Shown here: one piece after another, positions 1 through 11,000 of the stretch
How the letters are laid out: every line of letters begins with the position of its first letter
How positions within the stretch are numbered: the first letter of the stretch is position 1
Assembly (NCBI RefSeq): GCF_005239225.2
Contig: NC_133289.1
Location: 6,889,501 to 6,953,500, forward strand
Origin: Populus alba
Lineage: Eukaryota; Streptophyta; Magnoliopsida; Malpighiales; Salicaceae
Length of the DNA stretch: 64,000 nucleotides
Direction of reading: 5' to 3'
The notes under the pieces: generated by a model
The model's database searches: none
The model's input: the letters and a program-made list of their open reading frames with translations, nothing else
Told to the model about the DNA's origin: nothing
Program-made: the position numbers and the translations under genes

Positions 1-144
1 TATCTTGGAATCTGCATGCAACCATCTGTCCGGGCGAATCCCCGGGGATTATTGACGTGCTGGCCAGTGGGCCCAGGTCACATTGGGAATAAAAAAAATA
101 CAAAAGCTTGCATGTATGTATATCGAAGTACTTAAACAGCGAGA

Positions 145-246
145 TACGTGTAGAAACAGTGATAAGGACAGCAATCGCAACGAGCACTGAGAAGCCACGT
201 GTGAGATACGTGTCAAGAGAATAATGTGTGTGCAAAAGAGCACGTG
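145..246 (+). promoter_or_regulatory. ABRE/G-box cluster upstream of ABI5
   Basis: Four ACGTG cores lie within about 100 bases: ACGTGT at 145-150 and 207-212, and full CACGTG G-boxes at 196-201 and 241-246. ACGTG-core elements are the known binding sites of ABF/ABI5-type bZIP factors, and ABI5 is known to be under ABA control. The cluster sits just upstream of a TATA-like sequence at about 281-290, as expected for a core promoter. It is about 1.6 kb before the ABI5 start codon, so assigning it to ABI5 assumes a long or intron-containing 5' leader. Confidence 0.5.
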
Positions 247-280
247 GACTGGGACGGGCCTAGCTCCCAGGTCTCATAAA

Positions 281-290
281 TCATATAAAT
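281..290 (+). promoter_or_regulatory. TATA-like box, putative ABI5 core promoter
   Basis: The sequence TCATATAAAT lies about 35 bases downstream of the second G-box and is followed by a pyrimidine-rich stretch. This arrangement suits a plant core promoter with a start site near 315-325. Transcription start is inferred, not seen. Confidence 0.35.
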
Positions 291-1829
291 GCCCTTCTTT
301 TTTTACTTGTAGTGATACATAGAAACATTCGGGTCCCACTTTCCCCTCCAGCAGGCTAGCGCCAGCGTTAGGGAAAGGTTAGAATCGAACCAGCTTAGTC
401 TATCTTGCCTTCCCTTGAGCCTGATGGCTGTGCAAGTTTTCTCAATGCTGACTTCAGTAAAACAGTGAAGATCTACGGCTGGTGTTTAAGAAGGAGAAAT
501 CCTCTACTCTTCTAACACTCTCAGTAAGGTGAACATCAACACTATATATTCTCTTGCCATCTCCTTTAATTGTTTTGCATTTCTTGTAACATATATATAT
601 ATATATATTTTTATATATAGTGCTTTGCAGTGTAGTGTCAATTCGTTTGCGGGGGGTAAATAGGTTTTAATATTTAAGGAATTAACTCAGTATCGGCGTA
701 TATATAATGTACTACTGCTAATATTATACTCATTTGACCAGGGCTAGAATGTGATTTGACTCGGGTTAGTAGGTTTACTATATGTTAATTTATATGTTAA
801 TTGTTATGATGTTATTTTAAGATTTTTTTAAAAAATTAAATCAAGTTTTAATTTCGGTCAACTCTTACTAGTTTATTTTAAAATTTTATCCAACCTAGGC
901 TAAATTCTAGGCCAACAAATTAAATGACAACTCAAATTACTGGATAGCTAGTTAGTTAGACTGGGTGATCTCGTTTTCTTAATTATGATCATTGTCCGTC
1001 ACTTTTGGTGCTCTATTCATGTATAGTATGCTTAGAATTGTAAATTGCTCAATCCATCTTGTTATTTTATATTATGACTAAAAAGAATTAAATTATTTTT
1101 AAAACCAAATTCCAATTTTAACTAGTCTGATTTTAGACCAGCTCTTACTGATTCAAGCTAAATTCTGAATTAACAAATTATTGAAATGACTGGAATTGAC
1201 TCGTTGATTAGGCTGTTTAATCTATAAATTAACTTAAATCACCGAATGACTTGTTGGTAAGGTTGGATAATTCATCTTCAGAATTATGATCCATGTACAT
1301 CACTTTTGGAATTGGAAATCGCTCAATCCATTTTATATCATGACTTGGAATAATTTTAAAAGGTACAATTTATGCACATTTAGACAAAATTTTCGAAATA
1401 TTGGAATCCGAAGTATGCCTCTTCCAAGAAGGAAAATTAATTGAGTTTCAATTCGATAAATAATAATACTTGTTTTTATTATCCTGTCCTGTTTTGTTCG
1501 TCCCTGTTCAATAATCATCTGTTAAAATCTTACCCCATCGGTAAGGAAGACAAGACTCTATTTTCTGAATTAATGGAGATTAGGAGAGTGGCGCTTCATA
1601 CAAATGATCTGTAACTTCACCATGTTTCTGTCAGTTCAACTTGCTTTCATGTCCTGTTCTTCTCCATGTCTTCAGAGTATCCCGGTCCCAAAAGGATAAT
1701 AACCTCAGCATTCACACAGTACTCAAGAGACTGCGCTAACAATCTTTTCTAACTAGTTCATCTTCAATGTTTACAGAAGTTCGCTTCAACTTCAACTCAG
1801 AGAGGACACAAAGATTTAAGAAGAAAACG
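291..1829 (+). other. Probable ABI5 5' leader, possibly with a leader intron
   Basis: There is no convincing coding sequence here. A donor-like AG/GTGAAC near 528 and an acceptor-like pyrimidine run ending in ACTAG near 1757 could define a 5'-UTR intron; this is inference. An AT dinucleotide run lies at 591-608. From about 810 to 1345 the DNA is a diverged two-copy tandem repeat (period near 300 bases): the AATTATGAT, CACTTTTGG and GCTCAATCCAT blocks recur in the same order in each copy. Confidence 0.35.
810..1345. repeat. Degenerate two-copy tandem repeat in ABI5 leader
   Basis: Blocks recur in the same order about 300 bases apart: a CAACTCTTAC/CAGCTCTTAC block, CTAAATTCT followed by CAACAAATTA/TAACAAATTA, AATTATGAT at 981 and 1282, CACTTTTGG at about 1000 and 1301, and the GCTCAATCCAT block at about 1047 and 1321. 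Many substitutions and small indels separate the copies, so the duplication is old. Confidence 0.55.
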
Positions 1830-3934
1830 ATGGTGGTAACAGAATCTGAGTTAAATTCACAAGGTGAGGTCGACTCTCCATTACAACCGGACCAACAACA
1901 AACCAAGAACCATGCATTCTCGTCTCTTGGCAGACAATCCTCTATTTACTCCCTCACATTAGACGAGTTCCAGCACACTCTTTGTGAGAGTGGCAGGAAC
2001 TTCGGCTCTATGAACATGGACGAGTTTCTTGCCAGTATCTGGACTGCCGAGGAAAATCAAGCGACGGCCACCTCTGCCAACATGAGCGGTAACAATCAAA
2101 TCGTCATCGACAACAATGCAGGCCAGGTTTTGAATGATCCATATGGTCATGGAGGCGTATCTCAGCAGCCCAGTTTGCCTAGACAGGAATCACTCTCTTT
2201 GCCAGCACCTCTGTGTAGGAAAACAGTGGATGAAGTTTGGTCTGAGATTCATAAAGAGCAGATCAGTGGTACTGAAAATAGAGGTGGCAATGTGCAAAAT
2301 CCCAAGACTGCCCCTCGTCAGCCAACTTTTGGGGAGATGACCCTAGAGGATTTTCTGATCAAGGCAGGGATTGTGAGGGAACAATGTACTGCGCCATTTC
2401 AGCAACAACAACGTGGGTTGTACGAGAGTAACCGCAATAACCGGGCTGCAGCGACAGGTTTCGTGGCTAGACCTATTTTAGGCATGGCTGCGGGGGGTGG
2501 TGGTGGTGTTATGCATCAAGGCATAGGAGAGTCATCTGGTAGGAATGGTGGTTATGCTGGGAGAGCAGGGAATGGTGGTGGGTATGGGCAGGATCATGGA
2601 GTGGGAATGGTTGCACCACTGAGTCCAATGTCATCAGATGGAATGGTTACTAATTTTGATAATTCAGGAAATCAGTTTGGGATGGAGACAGGGGGGTTAA
2701 GTGGACGGAAGAGGATTATTGATGGGCCGGTGGAGAGGGTGGTGGAGAGGAGGCAACGGAGGATGATCAAGAATAGAGAGTCTGCTGCGAGGTCTAGAGC
2801 TAGAAAACAGGTACCACTATTTGTTTACAGCTTCTAAATATGTATTTTGATTTTGTTGACTGCTAGTTTATAATGCCATGGGGACTTTTGGATTTTCTTC
2901 ACGAATGTTTTTATGGAACATGCATTTCTCTTAAAATGAACCAAACCTAGCGCATCTGTGAATCTATATTTGATCTTCAGTTTATACTTACATTAACGAG
3001 GCCCAAAAACAAAGTAGCCATTGAAATTGCTTCTTCTTAAATGATGCACGAGTATCTTAGAAATGAGTCAATGCGATAATTATTCTTAACTCATCAATCT
3101 CTCAAGTTTTCTTCGCCCTTGATGTTGATTGTTTTGAACAGTAAATCAAATACTCTTGATAGCTAGAAATTAAGAAATTGGTGTTCTTCCAGTTACATTC
3201 TAAGGAATAGCTGAAGTGCAGGTTACTTGACAGGTGCATCTGCCTGCCTGCCTGCTAGAAATCCAGGGAGATGATATGGATTTCTTAAGAGCACTTAAAT
3301 TATCCTGTAATTAATCACAGATATTTGATTAAATGCTTACACTCCAGTCTTCAACATAAACACCATCCCATATATTTGTACGTTTTATAATAATTTTGCC
3401 TGTCCCACAGGCCTATACAGTTGAACTAGAAGCTGAACTGAATCAATTAAAAGAGGAGAATAAGCAGCTTAAACATGATCTGGTATGTATTTCGATATTA
3501 CTCCTCTTAGTATTAATTTGTATGATTATTTCTCAATGATGTTTCTCTTACTGGTCTCATCCGCGAGCAGGCAGAGCTTGAAAGGAAGAGAAAGCAACAG
3601 GTATTATGATTACGCATGCCATTTCTGCTATTCCATTTCTAGTTATGATTAACAATTCCTATCAACAATCCTCCCCTTTCCTTTCATTTTTCTTCTTGAT
3701 TCATGACGTGGTAACCTTGAGGCTGTTCGTCGGTTCTTGATTTTTATTTCCTTTCATTTTTCTTGATTCATGACGTGGTAACCTTGAGGCTGTTCGTCGG
3801 TTCTTGATTTTTATCCCCTAAATTAATCTTAAGTGCAGTATTTCGAGGAATCAAGGATGAAAGCGCGCGCGCAGGCCAACAAGACTAAAGAGAAACTGAG
3901 GTTGACGAGAAGGAGCTCGAGCTGCCCGCTGTGA
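1830..3934 (+). CDS. ABI5: ABSCISIC ACID INSENSITIVE 5-type bZIP transcription factor
   Basis: Four exons: 1830-2810, 3411-3482, 3571-3600 and 3839-3934, all phase 0 with GT-AG introns, giving 392 aa. The family binds ABRE promoter elements in the nucleus and drives ABA-responsive seed and stress genes. Visible features are the group-A conserved phospho-motifs C1 (RQSSIYSLTLDEFQ, residues 35-48), C2 (LPRQESLSLPAPL, then CRKTVDEVW) and C3 (RQPTFGEMTLEDFL), a glycine-rich stretch, the bZIP basic region (RMIKNRESAARSRARKQ, ending at residue 327), a leucine zipper across exons 2-3 (LEAELNQLKEENKQLK) and the C-terminal C4/14-3-3-type tail RRSSSCPL. The bZIP is split by introns as in Arabidopsis ABI5, which is somewhat longer (442 aa). 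I chose the ATG at 1830 because MVVTESELNS aligns with the ABI5 N-terminus; an in-frame ATG at 1767 would add 21 residues. The closest family alternatives (AREB/ABF, DPBF) match less well in C2/C3 and the C-terminus. Confidence 0.95.
3680..3816 (+). repeat. Tandem duplication in ABI5 intron 3 carrying two ACGTGG cores
   Basis: A unit of about 67-70 bases (from the CTTTCATTTTTC block to GTTCTTGATTTTTAT) is present twice in direct succession. The copies differ mainly by a 3-base deletion in the second. Each contains CATGACGTGGTAACC, with ACGTGG at 3706-3711 and 3773-3778. The duplication lies wholly in the intron and just upstream of the last exon (3839). Confidence 0.9.
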
Positions 3935-5040
3935 TGGCAAGTGAAAGTTTAATCTGCGAGTCGGTTTTTCACGAGTATTAATTTGTTTTAGATCCTTTTC
4001 TTCTTGTTTGTAATTTCATTCTCTGTGTCGTTTTAAGGTTTTCATATCAGAGGGATGTAATTAACAAGATACAAAACATCGTGCTATGAAGACATTGAGG
4101 GCGATCACAAGATCAAGGAAAGGATGTGGCATTGGAGAGAGCAGCTCAGTACTACTAGCATGAAACAAGACAATTTCTTTTTTGAAAAAATATATATTAA
4201 ACTTTGTTTAGTTTATCACGTGGGAAAAAAATATCAATCATGTAGATATTCCAATACTATATGTTTTACTTTATAATCTTTTGGTTTGCTTATAGCTTTA
4301 TGTTTTTTTTTTATTATTTAATTTTAAAAGTTTGTTATATATTTTTATTTTGAAGTTATAATTTATCTTCTAAAATTGTAATTGATGCAATTTATTTAAA
4401 TCTTTTTGAGTTGTTGCATGATACATATTTTATGAACTAAGCTTTTATAAAGTATGTTTACATCCTTGTGTATTTTATACATGTTACTTGCAAACTTATT
4501 GGTATAATCATGCGTTTTATCTTTCTTTTTTAAACATAATGTTTTGGCATAAATATACATGTTTAGTTTGAATCATTGTAACCAAAAGTATTTATTTTTA
4601 TCTTGCATAATTTAAATATTTTTGTTTAGACTGGAAGAGAACTTCGATTCGCCCGGCCAGCCAAGTTGTTTTATTTCAAGTTTTATATTATTTTACTTGC
4701 TTGTTGTAGAGCTAAAATATTTATTTATAAGTATTATTGACTATTTTTCTTATATATAATTTAATCATGTTTTTAACTCGAGAAATGGTTTTTCCAACCA
4801 CTATTGTTTCATGTATATAACATTATTCACGTACATATTTCTATTTACATCTATAAAAAGTTAGTGCGTTAAATAGATACGATCTAGTAAATTATGTTTA
4901 AGGAGATTGAGTTTTAAGCAAGATTGTTTGTGATCCTTCTAATATTTTTTAAGAGCTTACTTAGTGAAAGTATTATTCACGTAATACTATTTTTATATAC
5001 AATATAATTTATAAATGAAATGATGATAATTGAACATATC
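3935..5040. other. ABI5 3' region and AT-rich spacer
   Basis: The first 200-250 bases after the stop are mixed-composition DNA consistent with a 3'-UTR. From about 4190 the sequence becomes very AT-rich with no reading frame or repeat structure I can name. It runs into the copia fragment at about 5040. Confidence 0.3.
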
Positions 5041-5870
5041 ACAATGAAAAAAATAAGTTTAGCAAAGCAACCCAAGTAAAGAAATAGTCGTTAAAGCTAA
5101 TATCACTATACTTTTTAGAAATAACATATTGATAAGTTTGAGAGCACCTTAAAGCTTGTAAGGGGAAACAATTTTAACTGTCAATTATATACTTAACAAA
5201 ATACCCTATAAGAAGTTAGATAAGACACCATGTGAATTATGAAAAGGTAGAATAACTTCCTACAAATACCTCAAATTGTGAGGGTGTCTTGCAAATGTAG
5301 CAATATTTGATCCTAAAAAGGTCAAGATAGGACCAAAGACTGTGGATTGTGTGTTTATCAGATATACATACAATAATACTACATATCATTTTCTTGTACA
5401 CAAATCAATATTGAGGATATTCATCATAATACTATTACGAAATTAAAAAATGTTACTCTTTAAAGATGTGTTTCCATGGAGGGAAACATAAAAAAATCAT
5501 TCACTTAAGAGAATGATTAATGCTAGCTTAAATAATCATCATCGATCAAAAAATGATAAAGTTGAGCTTAAATAGAGTAAAAGAGAAAAAAAGACCAAAA
5601 CATTTGGTCTTGATTTTTAACATGCTTGTTAGAAGATGAACCTTAAACCTACTTTGAGGCAATGCCTTGTCCGAAAGCTTCTTATTGGAAGAAAACAATT
5701 AATAATAAAATTAAATCTTTTATGAATAATCATTAATGGGAACTAATGAATCTTTCCACCGGAAGTAAAGCTTGTTCCTCTCTTTGTGCACTTGAATTTA
5801 ACCCCACTACTTAAGATGAAATTAAATATTATAGTGTGCAATAGTGCTTATCATGCATAGAAACCATAAA
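5040..5870 (+). mobile_element. Ty1/copia polyprotein fragment (integrase C-terminus and start of reverse transcriptase)
   Basis: Conceptual translation with several frame changes gives a typical copia integrase C-terminus (NKIPYKKLDKTPCELWKGR, then LKLWGCLA, DPKKVKIGPKTVDCVFI) at about 5185-5365. About 270 bases on comes the segment preceding the RT domain (TYFEAMPCPKASYWKKTIN, SFMNNH, WELMNLSTGSK) at about 5650-5770. Stops and frameshifts show it is dead. The RT core, RNase H and recognisable LTRs are missing nearby. The order of segments fits a single plus-strand insertion. Confidence 0.8.
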
Positions 5871-6345
5871 AAAATCATCATATTGTTCAATTGAAAAAAA
5901 TTACATAACTTACTTGCTAAAGACATTGATAATTATTTTGTAATGGTAATTGGGTGATAAGTTGTTACTATGGGTGCTGGTTTGATAAGAAGATTCATAT
6001 ATTTTGATGAGAAGATTTGTTATTTTTATGAACCATGGTTTTTTAGTAATTAAAAGAAAAATAATAAAAAACTTGTAAATAATTGAAGTTTTTTTGTTGA
6101 TTTTTTTCCTACCATTTAAAGTATTATGAACATACAAAGTTTATGATGGTTTTTATAATTTACAAAACAATAAAGGCAAAGTATAAAATATAGTAAATGA
6201 TAGAATGCTCAAGATAATTTTCACTTATTATTATCAACATAAATAAAACCATAAACTTACTAATACAAAAGTAAAAATAAAAAATGAAAGCATCTAATAA
6301 GGATATAGTCTAGTAATTATTATTATCAACAAAAAATTAAAGGGT
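5871..6345. other. AT-rich spacer without recognised content
   Basis: Low-complexity AT-rich DNA between the copia fragment and the tandem-repeat element. Short open frames here have no coding character. Confidence 0.3.
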
Positions 6346-7470
6346 ATGGCTAAATTATTGTAGCCGCGTCACATAAAATACTATTCATTAGAATAGTATT
6401 TTGTTTAGTTTTTATTTCAATTTCACTTTTCACCAACCCAATCTTTCATTTAATATTAAATTGTTTTGGGGTTGTGCTTCATATTTTTTTTTTATTGGGT
6501 CATATATTGGTCTCATGAAGATTTCAACCTTCTAATAGGGTTTCATAAATTTTTATTGCTTTTATTAATTTATGATAATCTCATGACCCAGATCGTCAAT
6601 TTAATATGTTAACTCGGGATGAGTTGGGTCATTTTTTTATTCGTTTTCTAATTGTTTTCTTTTGATTTTATCATTTAACATTAAATTAGTTGGAAATTAT
6701 ACTTCATAATCTTTTTCAATTTTCTTTCTATAGGAATATCTTGATCTCATTATCTAGGTCACGAATTTGACAAGTTGATTTGAGTTGCCTCAAATTTTTT
6801 TAATTGAATATTTTTTTAATTAGGCTTTATAATTTTTTTCTATTTGCTTTCTATGAGGTTATCTCAATCTCATGATCCAAGTCACGGATTTAGTATTTTA
6901 AATCAAGTTGACTTGATTTATTTTTTGAGTTCTTTTTTAGTTGATTTTTTTTTTCAATTTCACCCTCCAACAATTCAATCTTATTCTTTTTTTATTTAGT
7001 TTTTTTTCTTTCAATTTCATCATTTAATACTAGGTGGTTTGCGAATTGGCCTTCGTAATTGTTTTTAATATTTTTATATGGAGTTATCTCAATCTCATGA
7101 ATTTACTACTCTTCGTAATTTTTTTATATTTTTTATGAAGTCATCCCGGTCTCATGACCCAAGTCATAAGTTTAACAAGTTAGCCCGAGTTGACTCGTGT
7201 TGTTTTTTTTTTATCATTTAATATTGGATTGATTGAAAATTAGATTTTATGATTTTATTTTATTTTTTACTTTTTATGGTGTTATCTTAATCTCATGATC
7301 TAGATAACTAGTTTGGTAAATTAACCCGAGTTGATTTAAATAGATTTTTTTTTATTTTTTTTATTTCATCCTTTAATATTAATTTGATTAAAAATTAACC
7401 TTTATAATTTATTTTTATTTATTTTCTATAAAATTATTATAATTTAATCAAAGATTTAATAAATTAACTC
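6345..7470 (+). repeat. Dispersed element made of degenerate ~140-200-bp tandem units
   Basis: At least five imperfect units repeat the same landmarks: CATTTAATATTAAATTG, then TTTCTAT(A/G)GG, ATCTCAATCTCATGA, CC(A/C)AAGTCA, AACAAGTTAACCCGAGTTGACT. The element opens with ATTGTAGCC...CATAAAATACTATTCA and a perfect 10-bp-arm hairpin (6377-6386 with 6391-6400). A related copy in the opposite orientation lies at about 37480-38600, and weaker relatives at 18270-18560 and 52040-52500. No coding capacity is visible. Confidence 0.7.
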
Positions 7471-8092
7471 AGGAAAATTATATATATCATCATGACAATA
7501 ATTAAAAAGAAATATAATCCAGTAGTATCAATAATTAAAAAAATATATAATACATTATACAATATATTTAAAATTATATTTAATTGTTTATTATAAAATA
7601 AATGAGCTAGAATATTTTCTTACATTAAAAAATAAATTGATCTCAGTGCAGTGTATCAATAATCTAGTTACTACCGACACTCATTACTAACCTGCACTGC
7701 AGGCTACAGTCAGAACCAGAAAATTAAAACCCTTGATTGGAATTCTTTTTTATCAGAAAGGAAAAAAAAAAGGAAAACGAACTGACCGCCCGATCTTTTT
7801 CGGCTCATGGCCTAATCTAAGCAGACAATGGTTGAAGAGATATCTCCAAGGTTTTTGCTCTCTTTGCTTAACCACCCATATGGGTCGTTTTCATTTAATT
7901 TTCTCTGCTGCTGCTTTGCATGTTCTTACGCATTATGTAATTAGTGCTGGGTTCTGCTCTTGTAATTTGTCTTTCAAGTCTGCTTTTATTTATCTTTTGA
8001 TTGTCTTGTCTGTTTTATGGCGAGCAGGTAGGTATCTACTTTCATTGAATAATTTGGCTCATCGACTTCCTTTCTTTCTGGCATAGAAAAAA
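7471..8092 (+). promoter_or_regulatory. FTSZ2 upstream and 5'-leader region
   Basis: AT-rich DNA to about 7680, then a change to mixed composition from about 7690. This probably marks the FTSZ2 promoter and leader. An open frame at 7733-8086 ends just before the FTSZ2 start and does not resemble a conserved protein. An AG/GTAGGT donor-like site at about 8029 raises the possibility of a leader intron. No TATA box is obvious. Confidence 0.35.
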
Positions 8093-11000
8093 ATGGCAAC
8101 TTGTGTTTCACCATACTGTACACTTGGTGATAGTAGACAGCCGATGGGGATGTTAAGTGTTGTTGGAGCGAGAATGAGAGTTTCAACGGGAAATCATTTG
8201 GGGACGGGGAGATTTGGGTCTCTGAAAATGACCGAGTCCAAGTCTAAGTCTAATAAGTTACCCCAATGTATTAGTAAAATCCCCCGACAATATCACGACA
8301 GCAGCAGCAAGGATCCTTTTCTTAATCTTCATCCCGAAGTATCAATGCTTAGAGTTAGAGGTGAGGAGGGGAACAGCAAAGTAACCACCACCGCCCCTGC
8401 AAGGAATGGCTCTAGTCCAAGTAATCACAATGAAGCCAACATAAAAGTCGTTGGTGTTGGAGGTGGAGGCTCCAACGCAGTCAATCGCATGATTGAAAGT
8501 TCAATGAAAGGTGTAGAGTTTTGGGTTGTAAACACAGATGTTCAATCCATGAGCATGTCTCCCGTCTTCCCCGAAAATCGTTTGCAAATTGGTCAGGACC
8601 TTACTAGAGGTCTTGGAGCTGGTGGTAATCCAGAGATTGGGATGAACGCTGCTAAAGAAAGCAAACAAGCAATAGAAGAGGCAGTTTATGGTGCTGACAT
8701 GGTCTTTGTCACCGTAAGTTTAATTTCTGTATTCTACAATTTAGTTTTATTGCAAACTATGTTTTTATTGAAAAAGGTGCTTATTACCTATTTCGTTCCC
8801 TGCTACTTCTTTTATCTTCAACATTTCGAAGTAATATTGTAACTTAAATTGTTGACTTTTGAGTTTTGAGATGGCATGCATCGAATAGTGTTGAGTTTGT
8901 CTTCTAACAACGTTTCTTTTAAGCACCAACTGCAATTGTCCGCTAGTTGGTATTTAAATGACTAGCTCATACTACTGGTTTAAGTCAACACATCTTTGAA
9001 TGCATATTGTTTGAATTTTTGTTATGCAATGAATGTTGTTCTCATCTTGTATAACTGCTCTCTCTGCAACAGTCTCCCACTATTTTAGCTTCTTCTTCTT
9101 TTTTCCTGTGTTATTGTAGCAGATCATAATCTCTAGGTTTTAGCACACTCTCCATTAATCTCACATGCTCACATATCTTCATGCTGTTGTCACTTTAATT
9201 TTTAACGTGAATCCAAGTATTGTCTAAAAACTCTAGAATCTATTTGATGCTATTAGTGCGCTATAACATACATAGCTGTGTGGCATGTAATGTACCACTG
9301 GATTTGTCTTTGCACTTATACTCTTGCTCTAGAGTGTTATTGGGCTCGTCTAAAATATAAAAATGCTTAGGATAAGGACCAAGCATGCCAGAAGCTGAAT
9401 ACTGTGGTATACTTTGATTTCCTTGCTTTGTTTTCTTACTTGGATAGATATTTGTTACTCTCTTTCTTTTGCTTTCTTGCTTGAAATTTTAACTTGGGAT
9501 CTTCGTATTTGAAGGCTGGAATGGGCGGAGGAACTGGTACTGGTGGGGCTCCTATAATTTCAGGTGTTGCAAAGTCATTGGGTATATTGACTGTTGGTAT
9601 TGTCACTACCCCATTTTCTTTTGAGGGACGGAGAAGGGCAGTTCAGGCCCAGGAAGGAATTGCAGCTTTGAGAGACAACGTTGACACACTGATTGTCATT
9701 CCAAATGACAGATTATTGACTGCTGTTTCCCAAACTACCCCAGTAACAGAAGCATTTAACCTGGCAGATGATATTCTGCGACAGGGTGTTCGTGGTATCT
9801 CTGATATCATTACGGTATTAATGCATACAGCAATTGCTTTGAAAACATGATATTTGATTTTTTTTTCTATTATTATTGTTGTTGTTGTTGTCGACACACA
9901 AACACGTCTTGGAACCTTGGTTTGCTGCTTTGTCTGTCATTTTGCGACCCTTGTCATAATAATTGACCTTATTCCTTTTTATTGGAAGGGTCAAAACAAT
10001 ATAAGTTATGCGGGTACTTCATAATGCACTATTATGAAGAAAAAAAATTATGCTTTTTAACGAATCTTCTGCCAGAAACAATCTGCTGTCTTCATTTGGA
10101 AAGCTACGGTGCCCTATAAAGTTAAGATTATCATTTGGATAGTGATGCTCAATAAAATTAACAGTAATGACTTGTTACAGATTAGAAGGCCTCATAAGAC
10201 TGTACCTCCTAATATTTGTGTCCTGTGTCACCAAAATGTAGAATCTTAGTCATCTCATTTGAACTACCGGGTAGCATGGATATGTGGCAGAGATTGTTTG
10301 GAGATGAATCGTGTCTTGGGTGATCCCAAGCAGGTCGGCTGTTTGTTATTGGTCTCTTTTGTGGGTTTCATTGGGGAGAAAAACTCTTAATTTAGATGAA
10401 AGTTTACTGTTGGTGCAGTCTGTAGGTCTGTTTGAATGGAGAGGAAGGTGAGTATTTTTAGGATTGGTTACTGTTTGAGCCAATCGTTATGGACTTGTGG
10501 GAAACTATCAATTGGGTTTAGGATTATCTTCTTGGCTGTTTTCATGAATGTCTTCTGAATATTATTTCCCTGCTGTCAATAGGTTTGTTTTCCTTACTTA
10601 TTAGTGGTTTCATGCAGCGGGGCTTTTAGCGGCATTTGCTTAGCTGATATTCAAAGGGATTGGAATGCCTTTTGGCTTCTAGCTTTGTTTTTTTGTTTTG
10701 CTGTTTCAGATGATGAATTATTCTCCAATTTCCTATTGCACATTTACTTCTTCCAAATATCTTCTTTTCTGTTATTTATCTGGAAAAAAAACCTTCAAAA
10801 CTGGTGCCTTGGCATGATACATTGACCTCTGGATATGTCTTGATACCATTGAGGTGCAAGAACATAAAAACTGTATGAGCATTCTGTGGGAAGAAAAGAT
10901 ATGTTCAATTCATTGTACATTGGTTAGGTAATCAATATGATGGTCATTCTTCTGAATATCATATTTAGGTTTCAAGGACTATGTCCTTTGTACTCCAACT

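Noticed and set aside
7733..8086. 117-codon frame ending just before FTSZ2, considered as an N-terminal extension or separate gene
   Set aside because: It ends in a stop before the FTSZ2 ATG, has a composition typical of leader DNA and resembles no known protein. The FTSZ2 model already has a normal transit peptide.
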